Source of the DNA: Ruania halotolerans
GTDB lineage: Bacteria; Actinomycetota; Actinomycetes; Actinomycetales; Beutenbergiaceae
DNA length: 64,000 nt
Assembly: GCF_021049285.1 (NCBI RefSeq)
Contig: NZ_CP088017.1
Coordinates: forward strand, 124,001-188,000
Reading direction: 5' to 3'
This document shows, one piece after another, positions 52,969 to 62,380 of this stretch (the stretch's first letter is position 1; each line of letters starts with the position of its first letter). The position numbers were made by a program, and so were the translations under genes. The notes under the pieces are model-generated. The model saw only the letters and a program-made list of their open reading frames with translations. It searched no databases and had not been told where the DNA came from.

Positions 52969-54282
52969 TTACCGCACGGAAGCCGTGACGGTGAACTTCG
53001 GATTACGCACGATCTGTCGCGTGGTGCCGACGAGCGCCTCCAGTTGCGGCCGGTAGCGCAGGTGCGAGTTCCACACGCACCACAGCTCGCCACCGGGTCG
53101 CAGCACGCGGGCCGCGTCGGCGAACAGGCGTGGTGCGATCCGAGCGGTGACGGCAGCGCCGGAGTGGAACGGCGGATTGAGCAGAATCAGGTCGGCCGAC
53201 GCGGCGGGCTGGGAGCCGAGTGCGTCGTCTCGGACCACGGTGACGCCGGACCGCCCGCCGAGAGCTGAGTGCGGAATCGATCCGCTCGCTGCGGCCACTC
53301 CGTTGGCCATGGCCGTCGCGGTTGCCGAGGCGATGGCAGCGGCGGAGTGGTCGGTGGCGATCACCCGCGCATCTGGGTGCGCCAGTGCGTACGACACCGC
53401 GAGGACGCCCGTGCCGCACCCCAGGTCGATCACCTGTGACGCGTCCGGCGCCTGGTCGAGCACGCTGAGCAGCAGACGCGTGCCGATGTCGACGCCCGCG
53501 CCTGCGAACGCGGCGCCGTGTGCGCAGATCGTCAGTCCTGTCGCTTCGTCGCGTTCCGCACGCGGCCAGGCCGGCGCGCCGGGGCGATCGGAGGTTCCGC
53601 TCGTGCCCGGCCGTTCGGTGGTGGGGCGTACGCGGGCTTGAGGGTCCGATGCACGCAGTACCCGCGACTTGCCGACGCCCCGGTCGGCCGTGACCGTGCC
53701 GAAATGCCTGGCCAGCACACCGTTCATCGCGGGCGTCATGTGCTTCACTCGCCCGCCCGCAACGACGCGAACCGCCGGGTCGGCGTGGTCCGCAATGAGG
53801 CCCGCGATCTCGTCGAGTGCGCCGAGCGACCGCGGTAGTTGGATCAGCACGAGCGTCGCGCCCGCGAACAGGTCGCCGTCCAGCTGGTGCCAGCTCGCCC
53901 CTGGCACCACGATGCTGTCGACGTCCGACGCCTGCGCCAGCCCGACGGCAACCGCGTTCAGCCGCGCCGCCCGTTCTCCGGTGAGGGCGTCCTGATGCAC
54001 CTGCACCCGGAAGCCCGCGGCAGCTAGCGGCAGCGCGAGCGCACCATACCGATCCCCCACCACGACCACGCTCGCGACGTGCGCAGGTGTCGTGGACTCT
54101 TGCCGTTGCGGACGTTCGAGTGCGGGAGACGTGCGCATCTCGCGAGCAGGATCGAGGCCGGCCGATTCCAGAATCAGCCGGTCGCTTGCGTCGGCCGCCA
54201 CCAGATCGTGCGCCTCGACATCCGGCCGCCGTCGCATGCGTGGGGCGAACGCGTCGAACGTTTCGCGGACCGTCGACGCCAT
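52969..54282 (-). CDS. RlmG/RsmC-like rRNA guanine-N2 methyltransferase
   Basis: 437-residue SAM-dependent methyltransferase with the two-domain RsmC/RlmG layout: a degenerate N-terminal half (about 20-230) and a catalytic C-terminal MTS domain with VIDLGCGTGVLAVSYAL and the nucleobase-binding motif LLNPPFHSG. A Pro/Arg-rich linker joins the halves. It probably makes m2G in rRNA. The ATG at 54282 (MASTVRETFDAF) is preferred over an upstream start. Convergent with nrdF, 32 bases between the stops. Confidence 0.82.
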   Translation of the reverse strand: MASTVRETFDAFAPRMRRRPDVEAHDLVAADASDRLILESAGLDPAREMRTSPALERPQRQESTTPAHVASVVVVGDRYGALALPLAAAGFRVQVHQDALTGERAARLNAVAVGLAQASDVDSIVVPGASWHQLDGDLFAGATLVLIQLPRSLGALDEIAGLIADHADPAVRVVAGGRVKHMTPAMNGVLARHFGTVTADRGVGKSRVLRASDPQARVRPTTERPGTSGTSDRPGAPAWPRAERDEATGLTICAHGAAFAGAGVDIGTRLLLSVLDQAPDASQVIDLGCGTGVLAVSYALAHPDARVIATDHSAAAIASATATAMANGVAAASGSIPHSALGGRSGVTVVRDDALGSQPAASADLILLNPPFHSGAAVTARIAPRLFADAARVLRPGGELWCVWNSHLRYRPQLEALVGTTRQIVRNPKFTVTASVR

Positions 54283-54363
54283 ACCGTCCACACTAGGGCA
54301 CCTCGACCGTGCATCCGCTGGCGTCCGCCCGGACACCGGCTTCGTCGTCCTCGGGCTGACCTC

Positions 54364-54507
54364 GTGCTCAATCCTGAGATCAGGAGAATCACAGCGCCAT
54401 CGACGGTTGCGGCGTTCGCCGACCTTGTCGTCGAACTGCGTGAGCCGGGCTGGATAGGTGCCGAGGTCGGTACTCCTGCCCGCACCGTCTCACGGGTGCA
54501 TGCGTGA
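54364..54507 (+). pseudogene. Possible remnant of an IS481-like transposase
   Basis: In this 341-base gene-free gap (54283-54623) one frame reads PEIRRITAPSTVAAFADLVVE and then EVGTPARTVSRV before a stop. The latter resembles the helix-turn-helix of IS481-type integrases. Too short and isolated to be a gene; offered as a possible scar only. Confidence 0.2.
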
Positions 54508-54524
54508 TCGTCGATACCTTCCGC

Positions 54525-54555
54525 TTGACCTCAAGATAACTTGAGGTCCTACTTT
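54525..54555 (+). promoter_or_regulatory. SoxR-type promoter with near-canonical SoxR box
   Basis: -35 TTGACC (54525-54530) and -10 TACTTT (54550-54555) are separated by 19 bases, the long spacer used by MerR-family activators. Between them lies the dyad GACCTCAAG/CTTGAGGTC (54527-54535 and 54540-54548), almost identical to the enterobacterial SoxR site CCTCAAGTTAACTTGAGG. Confidence 0.9.
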
Positions 54556-54623
54556 CGGACAGGCCGCCAACTCTGGTGGCGCGGACACGATCCGCTCTGT
54601 CATACGCACCGAAAGACGACCCC

Positions 54624-56060
54624 ATGACTCTGAAGCCCGAACGCGCTGCTCTCGACGGCAGTTGGCGTGAACTGCTCGGCAGCCGTTATGCACCGATTGC
54701 CTCGGTACTCGCTGGTGGTGTGCTGTTGGAGGCGAGCAATGTGTACCTCACCACCAGCCTCCTGCCGACGATCGTGGGGGAGATCGGCGGTGCGGAGTTC
54801 TACGCGTGGACGATGATGACGTTCCTGCTGGCGTCAGTGGTGAGCGCAATGCTGGTGAGCAGGATTCTGACTCGGCATGGGGCCGTGCGCGCGTACGTGC
54901 TGGCGCTCGGGTTGTTCGCGGTGGGGTCGTTGCTGTGCGCGGCGAGTCCATGGATGTCGGCGTTGTTGTTCGGACGCGCGGTGCAGGGTCTCGGTGGTGG
55001 TCTGCTCGCGGGACTCGGGTATGCGCTGATCCAGCGGGCCCTACCGGAGCGGCTGTGGGCGCGGGGTGCGGCGTTGATGTCCGCGATGTGGGGTGTGGGC
55101 AATATCGTGGGCCCGGTCGTCGGGGGCCTGTTCGCGCAGCTTGAGGCGTGGCGGCTCGCGTTCGTCGCACTTGCTGTCGTGACGGCGCTGATCGGCGTCG
55201 TCGCGGTTCGGGCTCTTCCGCGCACGGCGCGGGGTCGGTCGAGCGATCCGGTGCCGTGGACCTCGTTGGGGGTGCTCGCGGGCGGTGTGGGCGCCGTAGG
55301 TATCGCGAGCGTCGTGCCGAGCGGCGCGGGCACCGTGACGGCCCTCGTCGTCGGTGTCGGTCTGTGTGCCTGGTTCGTCCGTCACGAGCGCCGGGGCGGC
55401 AACGGCATCCTGCCGCGGGTGACGTTCGCCAGCGGGTCTTCGCTCGGGTGGGTCTACCTGACCGTCGCGGTGCTGGCTTTCGCGATCGGCACCGAGGCGT
55501 TCATCCCGCTGTTCGGCCAAGAGGTCGGCGGTCTGATCCCATTCGTCGCCGGCCTGCTCGGAGCGGCGCTGTCGTTGGGGTGGTCCTTGACGCAGATCTT
55601 CACCGCCAACGCCACCGGCATCCGCTCTCGTCGCATCCTGACCGCTGCCGGGCCGCTCGTCGTCGCGCTCGGACTCGCCGCCTACGGCCTGCTCCAGCAC
55701 GAAGGACCCTCAACCCTGGTCATCGTGCTCTGGTTCATCACGCTGTTCGTGGCCGGTGCCGGCATCGGGTTCGGATTCCCACACCTCACCGTCGCGGCTC
55801 TCGGCAGCACGACCGATGAGGAGGAGGGCGCCAAAGCCGCCGCGGCAGTGAACACCGTGTTCATCATCGCAAGTGCCTTCAGCGCCGCACTCGCCGGCGT
55901 TCTGGTCAACATCGCCACACCCGACTACGTCGGATCCGCCCAGCTTCTGCTGTTCGTGTTCGCCGGTATCACCGCATTCGGGATCTTCATCGCGCGCGGC
56001 GCGAGCCAGGGCATCGGAACCCGACCCTCGACCGACGCCGACGAGCGGGTGACGGCATGA
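54624..56060 (+). CDS. MFS multidrug-type exporter under SoxR control
   Basis: 478-residue transporter with about 14 transmembrane spans, DHA2-like. Family blocks are TTSLLPTIVGEIGG, the motif RAVQGLGGGLLAGLGYALIQRALPER and MWGVGNIVGPVVGGLF. The ATG at 54624 lies about 69 bases after the SoxR -10 box. Probably exports a redox-cycling compound or antibiotic. Followed by soxR, 48 bases downstream and in the same direction, so both are likely one transcript. Confidence 0.9.
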   Translation: MTLKPERAALDGSWRELLGSRYAPIASVLAGGVLLEASNVYLTTSLLPTIVGEIGGAEFYAWTMMTFLLASVVSAMLVSRILTRHGAVRAYVLALGLFAVGSLLCAASPWMSALLFGRAVQGLGGGLLAGLGYALIQRALPERLWARGAALMSAMWGVGNIVGPVVGGLFAQLEAWRLAFVALAVVTALIGVVAVRALPRTARGRSSDPVPWTSLGVLAGGVGAVGIASVVPSGAGTVTALVVGVGLCAWFVRHERRGGNGILPRVTFASGSSLGWVYLTVAVLAFAIGTEAFIPLFGQEVGGLIPFVAGLLGAALSLGWSLTQIFTANATGIRSRRILTAAGPLVVALGLAAYGLLQHEGPSTLVIVLWFITLFVAGAGIGFGFPHLTVAALGSTTDEEEGAKAAAAVNTVFIIASAFSAALAGVLVNIATPDYVGSAQLLLFVFAGITAFGIFIARGASQGIGTRPSTDADERVTA

Positions 56061-56108
56061 GCCGCGACCACTGCCTCGAGTCATCGTGAGGTCAAGGGAG
56101 AGGCGGAG

Positions 56109-56549
56109 ATGTCGTTAGAGCCGGATGACCTGCTCGCGATCGGTGAGGTGACACGGCGAACCGGCGTGCCGGCATCTGCCCTGCACTTCTACGAGCAGCT
56201 GGGCCTCATCGCTTCCACACGCACCGCAGGCAATCAGCGCCGGTACCGACGGCACATGCTTCGGCGCATTTCATTGGTCGTGGTCGCGAAGCGGCTCGGC
56301 ATCCCGCTGAGCGATGTGCAGGAGGTCTTCCAGGGACTGCCGCTCGATGACCCGCCATCACAGCGTGACTGGCGGCGGGTCGCTCAGGTGTGGCGTGCGG
56401 AGCTGGAGGCACGGCGCACTCAACTCGACCGCCTCCAGCGTGAACTCACGGGATGCATTGGCTGCGGCTGCCTGTCGCTCAAGGCCTGCCGGTTGCTCAA
56501 TCCCGACGATGCGCTGGGCGGCGACGGGCCGGGGCCACGTCGCATCTGA
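56109..56549 (+). CDS. soxR: SoxR redox-sensing MerR-family activator
   Basis: 146-residue MerR regulator. The N-terminal helix-turn-helix reads AIGEVTRRTGVPASALHFYEQLGLI. The C terminus has the [2Fe-2S] cysteine set CIGCGCLSLKAC, the SoxR signature, preceded by the dimerisation helix. It senses redox-cycling drugs through oxidation of its cluster. Its binding site lies in the promoter of the upstream exporter gene. There is no soxS nearby, consistent with actinobacterial SoxR acting directly on export and detoxification genes. Confidence 0.94.
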   Translation: MSLEPDDLLAIGEVTRRTGVPASALHFYEQLGLIASTRTAGNQRRYRRHMLRRISLVVVAKRLGIPLSDVQEVFQGLPLDDPPSQRDWRRVAQVWRAELEARRTQLDRLQRELTGCIGCGCLSLKACRLLNPDDALGGDGPGPRRI

Positions 56550-56603
56550 GGTGTTCTCGGCCCGTCGCTTCGTCCCAGCACGCTGTCCGGCCCTGACCGC
56601 AGA

Positions 56604-57500
56604 CTATTTGCCTCCGGTGGTGGCGATGCCTTTGACGAGGTATTTCTGTCCGAGCATGAAGGCGAGGAACATGGGGATCAGGGAGACGATGGACATGGCG
56701 AACATGGCTCCCCAGTTGGAGCCGGAGGTGGCGTCGAGGAAGGATTTCAGGGCGACGGGGACGGTGTACATGTCGGGGGAGGTGAGGTAGATCAGGGAGG
56801 TGAAGAAGTCGCTCCACATCCAGATGAAGGTGAAGATGGCTGTGGTTGCTAGTGCGGGGATCATCAGGGGGATGAGGACTTGACCGAAGATGCGTGGGTG
56901 GCCGGCGCCGTCGATGCGGGCTGCTTCGTCGAGGTCTTTGGGGATGCCGCGGATGAACTGGACCATGAGGAAGACGAAGAATGCGTCGGTGGCGAGGAAT
57001 TTTGGTAGGACCAGGGGCAGGAATGTGTTCACCATGTCGAAGCTGTTGAACAGGATGTACTGGGGGACCACGACGACGTGGAAGGGCAGCATGATCGTCA
57101 TGAGCATGATCGCGAACCAGATGCCGCGTCCGCGGAATTTCAGTCGGGCGAAGGCGTAGGCGGCGAGGGAGCAGGAGATCAGGTTCCCCAGGATCGCTCC
57201 ACCGACGACGATGGCGGAGTTGACCAGGTAGTAGTCGAAGGGGTGGGCTAGGGCGAACCAGCCTTCGGTGTAGTTCTCCAGGTAGAGCTCGTTAACCCAT
57301 AGCCCGGGGGTGCGGAAGATGACCTCGGTGGGGCGCAGGGAGCTGACGATCATCCATAGCAGTGGGTAGATCATCAGCAGGGTCGCGCCGATCAGCACTG
57401 CGTGCTTACCCAGACTGCGTGCCAGGGTGGCGGGCCCGCCCTCGCGTTTGGACGTTGCGGTGTCGATACCGCCGGAGATGTGCGTGCGGGTCTCAGTCAT
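56604..57500 (-). CDS. ABC sugar permease, MalG type
   Basis: 298-residue permease with six spans and the EAA loop DEAARIDGAGHPRIFGQVLIPL. Last gene of a minus-strand importer operon (binding protein, two permeases, no ATPase), converging on soxR. Start ATG 57500 overlaps the previous gene by eight bases. Codon choice seems less GC3-biased than in neighbouring operons. Confidence 0.92.
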   Translation of the reverse strand: MTETRTHISGGIDTATSKREGGPATLARSLGKHAVLIGATLLMIYPLLWMIVSSLRPTEVIFRTPGLWVNELYLENYTEGWFALAHPFDYYLVNSAIVVGGAILGNLISCSLAAYAFARLKFRGRGIWFAIMLMTIMLPFHVVVVPQYILFNSFDMVNTFLPLVLPKFLATDAFFVFLMVQFIRGIPKDLDEAARIDGAGHPRIFGQVLIPLMIPALATTAIFTFIWMWSDFFTSLIYLTSPDMYTVPVALKSFLDATSGSNWGAMFAMSIVSLIPMFLAFMLGQKYLVKGIATTGGK

Positions 57501-58452
57501 CGTAGAACACCCAGTATTTGGAGGCGAAGAAGTTGATCGCGGTGAAGGTGGCGATGATCAGCAGTAGCAGCCATCCCATCGCGGAGGCGTATCCCATGTT
57601 GAACCGGGTGAAGCCCTGTTCGTAGAGGTAGAGGGTGTAGAACAGGGTCGAGTCCGAAGGTCCGCCGGTGCCGTTGGAGACCACGAACGCCTGGGTAAAG
57701 GACTGGAACGCGTTGATGATCTGCAGGACCAGGTTGAAGAACACGATCGGCGATAGCAGCGGCATCGTGATCTGGGTGAACTTGCGCCAGCGTCCGGCCC
57801 CGTCCAGGGACGAGGCCTCGTAGTACATCACCGGGATCTGACGCAGCCCGGCGAGGAAGATCACCATCGGGGAACCGAAGGTCCACACGTTCAACAGGAT
57901 CAGCGTCCACAACGCGGTATCGGGATCCGAGACGTATCCGGTGTTCGCCTCCACACCCAGCAGCTGCAGGATCTGGTTCACCAGGCCGGTGGTGCCGAAG
58001 ATCTGGCGCCACAGCAACGCGATCGCGACCGAGGAGCCCAGCATCGAGGGCAGATAGAACACCGACCGGTAGAACGCCAGCCCGCGCATGCCCTTATCGA
58101 GCAGCATCGCCACACCCAGAGCCAGCGCCAACTGCAACGGCACACCCACGAACACGTAGATGAACGTGACCTTCAACGACTGATGCAACCGCGAATCGGT
58201 CACCATCGCCTGCCAGTTATCCAAGCCCAGGAAATTCGGCGGCTGCAGCAACGCGTAATCAGTCAAGGACAAATACAACGACGCCAACATCGGCCCCAGG
58301 GTGAAAACGAACAACCCCACCAGCCACGGCAACAAGAACAGGTACCCAGCCCTGTTATCGCGCCCATTCTCCTTACGCCGCGCCGCCCGCTCCTGCGGAG
58401 TGAGAGCCTTACGGCCCCCACCCAGCTTGGACAGCTCAGAAATCGCACTCAT
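57493..58452 (-). CDS. ABC sugar permease, MalF type
   Basis: 319-residue permease with a cytoplasmic N-terminal basic tail (QERAARRKENGRDNRAG), six hydrophobic spans and the EAA-like loop YEASSLDGAGRWRKFTQITMPLL. ATG 58452 overlaps the binding-protein stop by one base (TGATG). It pairs with the MalG-type permease that follows. Confidence 0.92.
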   Translation of the reverse strand: MSAISELSKLGGGRKALTPQERAARRKENGRDNRAGYLFLLPWLVGLFVFTLGPMLASLYLSLTDYALLQPPNFLGLDNWQAMVTDSRLHQSLKVTFIYVFVGVPLQLALALGVAMLLDKGMRGLAFYRSVFYLPSMLGSSVAIALLWRQIFGTTGLVNQILQLLGVEANTGYVSDPDTALWTLILLNVWTFGSPMVIFLAGLRQIPVMYYEASSLDGAGRWRKFTQITMPLLSPIVFFNLVLQIINAFQSFTQAFVVSNGTGGPSDSTLFYTLYLYEQGFTRFNMGYASAMGWLLLLIIATFTAINFFASKYWVFYDD

Positions 58453-59750
58453 CAGGCCAGGGCTGCCGTGAGTTCGTCGACGAATTGCTGTGCGGCATCG
58501 GCTGCGGAAGCGTTCCCGAACAGCATGTCGTTCCCGTGCCGGGCCATGATCGTTCCGAACTGGCCACCTCCGGGGGGTGGCGCGATCGGCGTGTCGGCGA
58601 GCTCGGGCTCGATGGCCTCGATGAACTCCGAGACGCGCTGCTGGGCACCGGAGAGGTTCGGGCGGATGGCCGCAGAGATCTCGCCGTTCGGCGGAATGCC
58701 CCGCTCGGCCAATTCGATCTCAGCTGCCGTCATGGAGTTCATCCACCAGTTGATCAGCGCTACCGCACCCTCCGGATCCTCGGTGGTGGCCGAGGCCGAC
58801 CACAGCATGGACGCCTTGTACCAGGCCATCCGCTGGGCGGCGCTGCCATCGATGCTCGGGAAGCGCAGGAGCTGGCGCTCACTGCCGCCCGATGTCTCCA
58901 CGGCCTCGAGCTGGTTCGACCAGATCATTGACATCGCGGTGCGGCCGACGATGAAGTCCTGCTGGTCCAGGGGCTTGCTGGAGTCCTCCTCGATCTGCGA
59001 GGCGCTCGGGATAGCACCGTCGTCAGACCACTGTTGCTGCATCCCGAACCACGCGCGTGCGTCATCAACGGTGAAGCCGATCTGGTTGCCCTCGACGAAC
59101 AACTCCTTGCCCTGCTGGCGCAGCCAGGCGCTGAACATGGCGTCGTTGCTGATGATCGCGGAACTGCCGATGGCCTCGCCACTGTCCGAGATGGCGACGG
59201 CGATGTCGTGCCAGTCCTCCCAGGTCCAGGTGGTGTCATCGGGAATATCGACCCCTGCTGCCTCGAAGATCTCCGGATTGATCATCACGGTGGGTGTGTT
59301 GATCCCCGCGTTGACGCCGTAGAGCGTGTCCTCGATGATCCCGGAGCCGACGGTTCCTTCGATGAAGTTCTCGGTGTCTGCCCCGTACTCGGCCAGATCC
59401 AGCAGCGCCCCACGCTGGCCGTACTCGCTGATGTAGGCCATATCCATCTGGATGATGTCAGGAGCTGTGCCGCCGGCGGTCTGGGTCGCGAGGCGGTCCC
59501 AGTAGCTGGCCCACTCCCCCGGCTGCGGTTCGACGGTGACGCCGGAGTTCTCCTCCATGTACGCGTCGAGTGCTTCCGTGGTGTTCGCATTGCGCACTTC
59601 GTTGCCCCACCAGGTGAACTGCAGGGTCCCCGAAGCGCCGGGCTCACCCGAGCCTCCTTCGTTGCCACCTCCGCGGCGGCAACCAGCGAGGGTGGCCCCG
59701 GTAGCGCCCAGGGCGCCCATAGCCAAAATGTGTCGACGGCTGAGCTCCAT
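58452..59750 (-). CDS. Extracellular sugar-binding lipoprotein (Tat-type signal)
   Basis: 432-residue family-1 solute-binding protein. The signal MELSRRHILAMGALGATGAT ends in LAGC and carries a twin arginine, suggesting export of folded protein by Tat followed by lipidation. Mature segments TLQFTWWGNEVRNANTTEAL and TAPDIIQMDMAYISEYGQRGALLDL are typical of sugar binding proteins. AAAGGAG precedes ATG 59750. First gene of the minus-strand importer, divergent from GH125. Confidence 0.92.
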   Translation of the reverse strand: MELSRRHILAMGALGATGATLAGCRRGGGNEGGSGEPGASGTLQFTWWGNEVRNANTTEALDAYMEENSGVTVEPQPGEWASYWDRLATQTAGGTAPDIIQMDMAYISEYGQRGALLDLAEYGADTENFIEGTVGSGIIEDTLYGVNAGINTPTVMINPEIFEAAGVDIPDDTTWTWEDWHDIAVAISDSGEAIGSSAIISNDAMFSAWLRQQGKELFVEGNQIGFTVDDARAWFGMQQQWSDDGAIPSASQIEEDSSKPLDQQDFIVGRTAMSMIWSNQLEAVETSGGSERQLLRFPSIDGSAAQRMAWYKASMLWSASATTEDPEGAVALINWWMNSMTAAEIELAERGIPPNGEISAAIRPNLSGAQQRVSEFIEAIEPELADTPIAPPPGGGQFGTIMARHGNDMLFGNASAADAAQQFVDELTAALA

Positions 59751-59962
59751 CACCGTCTCCTTTCATCGTCGAAAGTCGCATGCCGGGCGGCACACGGTGA
59801 CCATAACCGGGGTCCACGGCATCTGCGCGGGCAGTTGCCAAGTATTGCCTTGGCTGGCGTAACGGCCGCCCTTGTCGCCTTGGCCTGGTCACCTCAGGCC
59901 CTGCCGGGATCGCGCAGTGACGACGTTCGGCCGGACCGCAGCGTCTCAGCGCGCACCTACCC

Positions 59963-59991
59963 TTGACGTCTTTGAAACTATTCGATATATC
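59963..59991 (+). promoter_or_regulatory. Candidate promoter of the GH125 operon
   Basis: TTGACG (59963-59968) and TATATC (59986-59991) with a 17-base spacer, ending about 33 bases before the GH125 start. The AT-rich stretch GAAACTATTCGATATATC within it stands out in this GC-rich genome and may hold an operator. Confidence 0.5.
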
Positions 59992-60024
59992 TAATGCGTT
60001 GCCAGGTCGAGCCGAGGAGATCCC

Positions 60025-61383
60025 ATGCCGCATCCGCTCCGGAATCAGATCGATCCGGTGCTGCTCGATTCGCTGGTCGCTGCGGCTCGCGACCAACTCG
60101 GCCACACCGCTGCGATCATGTTCGGCGAGGCAATGCGGCGCACCCTCAGCGACGCCGTCGTGCTCGCTGAGGACGGCACTGCGTTCGTGCTCACCGGCGA
60201 CATCCCCGCCATGTGGCTGCGGGACTCCGCTGCCCAGATGCGCCCCTACGTGGCGTTGGCCCATCTCGATGACGGCCTCGCCGACCTGGTTGCCGCGATC
60301 GTGCGGCGTCAGTGGGATCAGCTGGTGCGCGATCCGTATGCGAACGCCTTCAACAACGGTCCCACCGGCGCCGGGCATCAGGGGGACCAGACGGCCATGA
60401 CACCGTGGACCTGGGAGCGCAAGTACGAGGTGGATTCGCTCGCCTTCCCCATCCAGCTCGCGCACCAGCTGTGGCTGGCCACCGGACGCCGGGATCATCT
60501 GGACGCGACCTTCGCCGAGGCGGCCCGCAGGGTGATCGAGACGATCCGCACCGAGCAGGATCACACCGCTCGATCGGACTACTCCTTCGAACGCACCGAG
60601 GCGGGCGCGGGACCGCTGGACACCCTGACCCGAGGCGGCCAGGGCTCACCGGTCGCAGTGACCGGGATGACGTGGAGCGCCTTTCGCCCCAGCGACGATG
60701 CGTGCACCTACCACTACAACGTGCCCGGCAACCTGTTCGCCGCCGCGTCCCTGCGCGCGCTCGCCGAACTCGCCGAGGACGCTCGTGAGGAGGCGGTCGA
60801 CGGCCTCACCCGTGCCGGCCTGGCCGCCGACGCCCGCACCCTGGCCGAGGAGATCGAAGCCGCCGTGGCCACCCACGCCCGGGGGCAGAGCGACCACGGC
60901 ACTGTCTGGGCGTACGAGGTGGACGGGCTCGGGCACCAGCTGCTCACCGACGATGCCAATATGCCCAGCCTGCTCTCGCTCCCGCTGACCGGTGGCATCG
61001 ACCCGGCCGACCCCACCTATCGGGCCACCCGTGATCTGGTGCTCAGCCGGACCAACCCGACCTACGCCGTCGGCGCCACGGGTGACGGCGTGGGCAGCCC
61101 ACACACCCCGCCCCGCTACGTGTGGCCGATCGCCACCGCCGTACGAGGCCTGACGGCGCCCGACCGTGAGGAAGCGCTGCACTGCCTGGAGCTGCTGGTC
61201 GCCACCCAGGGCGCCCGGGGGCGGATGAGCGAGTCCTATCACGTGGATGACCCCGGGCAGTTCACCCGGGAGTGGTTCTCCTGGGCGGACTCGATGTTCT
61301 GCGAGCTGGTGCTGCACCTGCTCGGGCACCACGTACCGGACCGCACCACCACGCGAGCGGAACGGTCCGCCGTCAACGGATAG
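60025..61383 (+). CDS. GH125 exo-alpha-1,6-mannosidase
   Basis: 452-residue metal-independent glycoside hydrolase of family GH125 (former DUF1237), which trims alpha-1,6-linked mannose from the non-reducing end. Family blocks are LTGDIPAMWLRDSAAQMRPY, ERKYEVDSLAFPIQLA and TGMTWSAFRPSDDACTYHYN. There is no signal peptide, so it acts on imported manno-oligosaccharides. It is flanked by two complete ABC importers, one divergent and one downstream. ATG 60025 follows GAGGAG. Confidence 0.92.
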   Translation: MPHPLRNQIDPVLLDSLVAAARDQLGHTAAIMFGEAMRRTLSDAVVLAEDGTAFVLTGDIPAMWLRDSAAQMRPYVALAHLDDGLADLVAAIVRRQWDQLVRDPYANAFNNGPTGAGHQGDQTAMTPWTWERKYEVDSLAFPIQLAHQLWLATGRRDHLDATFAEAARRVIETIRTEQDHTARSDYSFERTEAGAGPLDTLTRGGQGSPVAVTGMTWSAFRPSDDACTYHYNVPGNLFAAASLRALAELAEDAREEAVDGLTRAGLAADARTLAEEIEAAVATHARGQSDHGTVWAYEVDGLGHQLLTDDANMPSLLSLPLTGGIDPADPTYRATRDLVLSRTNPTYAVGATGDGVGSPHTPPRYVWPIATAVRGLTAPDREEALHCLELLVATQGARGRMSESYHVDDPGQFTREWFSWADSMFCELVLHLLGHHVPDRTTTRAERSAVNG

Positions 61384-61429
61384 ACAGGCGGCCGCCGGCC
61401 GCGCACCTGATCGACGAAGGAGACGATCG

Positions 61430-62380
61430 ATGGCAGTCACGAGTGAGGTGTCCGCGCGAGCGGACAGAGCGCGGGGTGGGGCACCGCCCCCGGCCAGGCA
61501 GAACAGAACCGGTAAGCAATGGCGCATCCAGGAACGGTGGGCGTGGCTGTTCGTGGCCCTGCCGATGGCGCTGTTCGCGCTGTTCGTGCTCATCCCGGCA
61601 GTGATGGCGCTGGCGATGAGCGCCACGAACTACTCCATCATCGGAGACTGGGACTGGCTCGGACTGGAGAACTACCGCACGCTGTTCCTTGACCCGTACT
61701 TCGCGATCGCCCTGCGCAACACCGCCTGGTACACGCTGATGTTCGTGCCCTCGGGCCTGGTGGTCGCCCTCGCGACGGCGCTGCTGCTGAATCGCCGGGT
61801 GAAGGTGGCGGCGCTGTTCCGCACCTTCTTCTACGTGCCGGTGGTCTCGTCCACGGTGGCAACGGCAAGCATCTGGTACTGGCTGCTGAACCCGCAGTTC
61901 GGGCTGCTCAATGTGGCGCTCGGCTGGGTCGGTATCGATGGTCCGGCGTGGTTGTACGACTCCGCCTGGGCGATGCCTGCGATCGTGATGATGAGCGTCT
62001 GGGCCGGCTTCGGCACCAACATGATGATCTATCTCGGCGGGCTGCAGGGCATCCCGCCACAGCTGTACGAGTCCTCCCGCCTGGACGGGGCCTCCTGGTG
62101 GCAGCAGTTCCGGTTCATCATCTGGCCGAGCCTGTCCCGCACCACCTTCCTGGTCTCCACGCTGCTCGTGATCGGTGCCTTCCAGGTGTTCGATCAGGCG
62201 TACGTGCTCACCAAGGGCGGGCCCGGCAACTCCACCATCACCCTCGTCTACTACGTGTACACGCAGGGCTTCGGCAACCTCGAGATGGGCTACGCCTCCG
62301 CCATCTCCTTCGTGCTGTTCGTGATCATCGCCATCTTCGCGCTGATCAACGTGCGGATCACCGGGAGGGACAACACATGA
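61430..62380 (+). CDS. ABC sugar permease, MalF type (second importer)
   Basis: 316-residue permease with about six spans and the EAA loop YESSRLDGASWWQQFRFIIWPSL. GAAGGAGA precedes ATG 61430, 46 bases after GH125. It overlaps the next permease by four bases. Distinct from the MalF-type gene at 57.5-58.5 kb, so the two importers likely take up different glycans. Confidence 0.92.
   Translation: MAVTSEVSARADRARGGAPPPARQNRTGKQWRIQERWAWLFVALPMALFALFVLIPAVMALAMSATNYSIIGDWDWLGLENYRTLFLDPYFAIALRNTAWYTLMFVPSGLVVALATALLLNRRVKVAALFRTFFYVPVVSSTVATASIWYWLLNPQFGLLNVALGWVGIDGPAWLYDSAWAMPAIVMMSVWAGFGTNMMIYLGGLQGIPPQLYESSRLDGASWWQQFRFIIWPSLSRTTFLVSTLLVIGAFQVFDQAYVLTKGGPGNSTITLVYYVYTQGFGNLEMGYASAISFVLFVIIAIFALINVRITGRDNT

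Noticed and set aside
56086-56100. Second SoxR site (TGAGGTCAAG) just before soxR
   Set aside because: Only a half-site, with no matching arm and no -35/-10 pair at MerR-type spacing.
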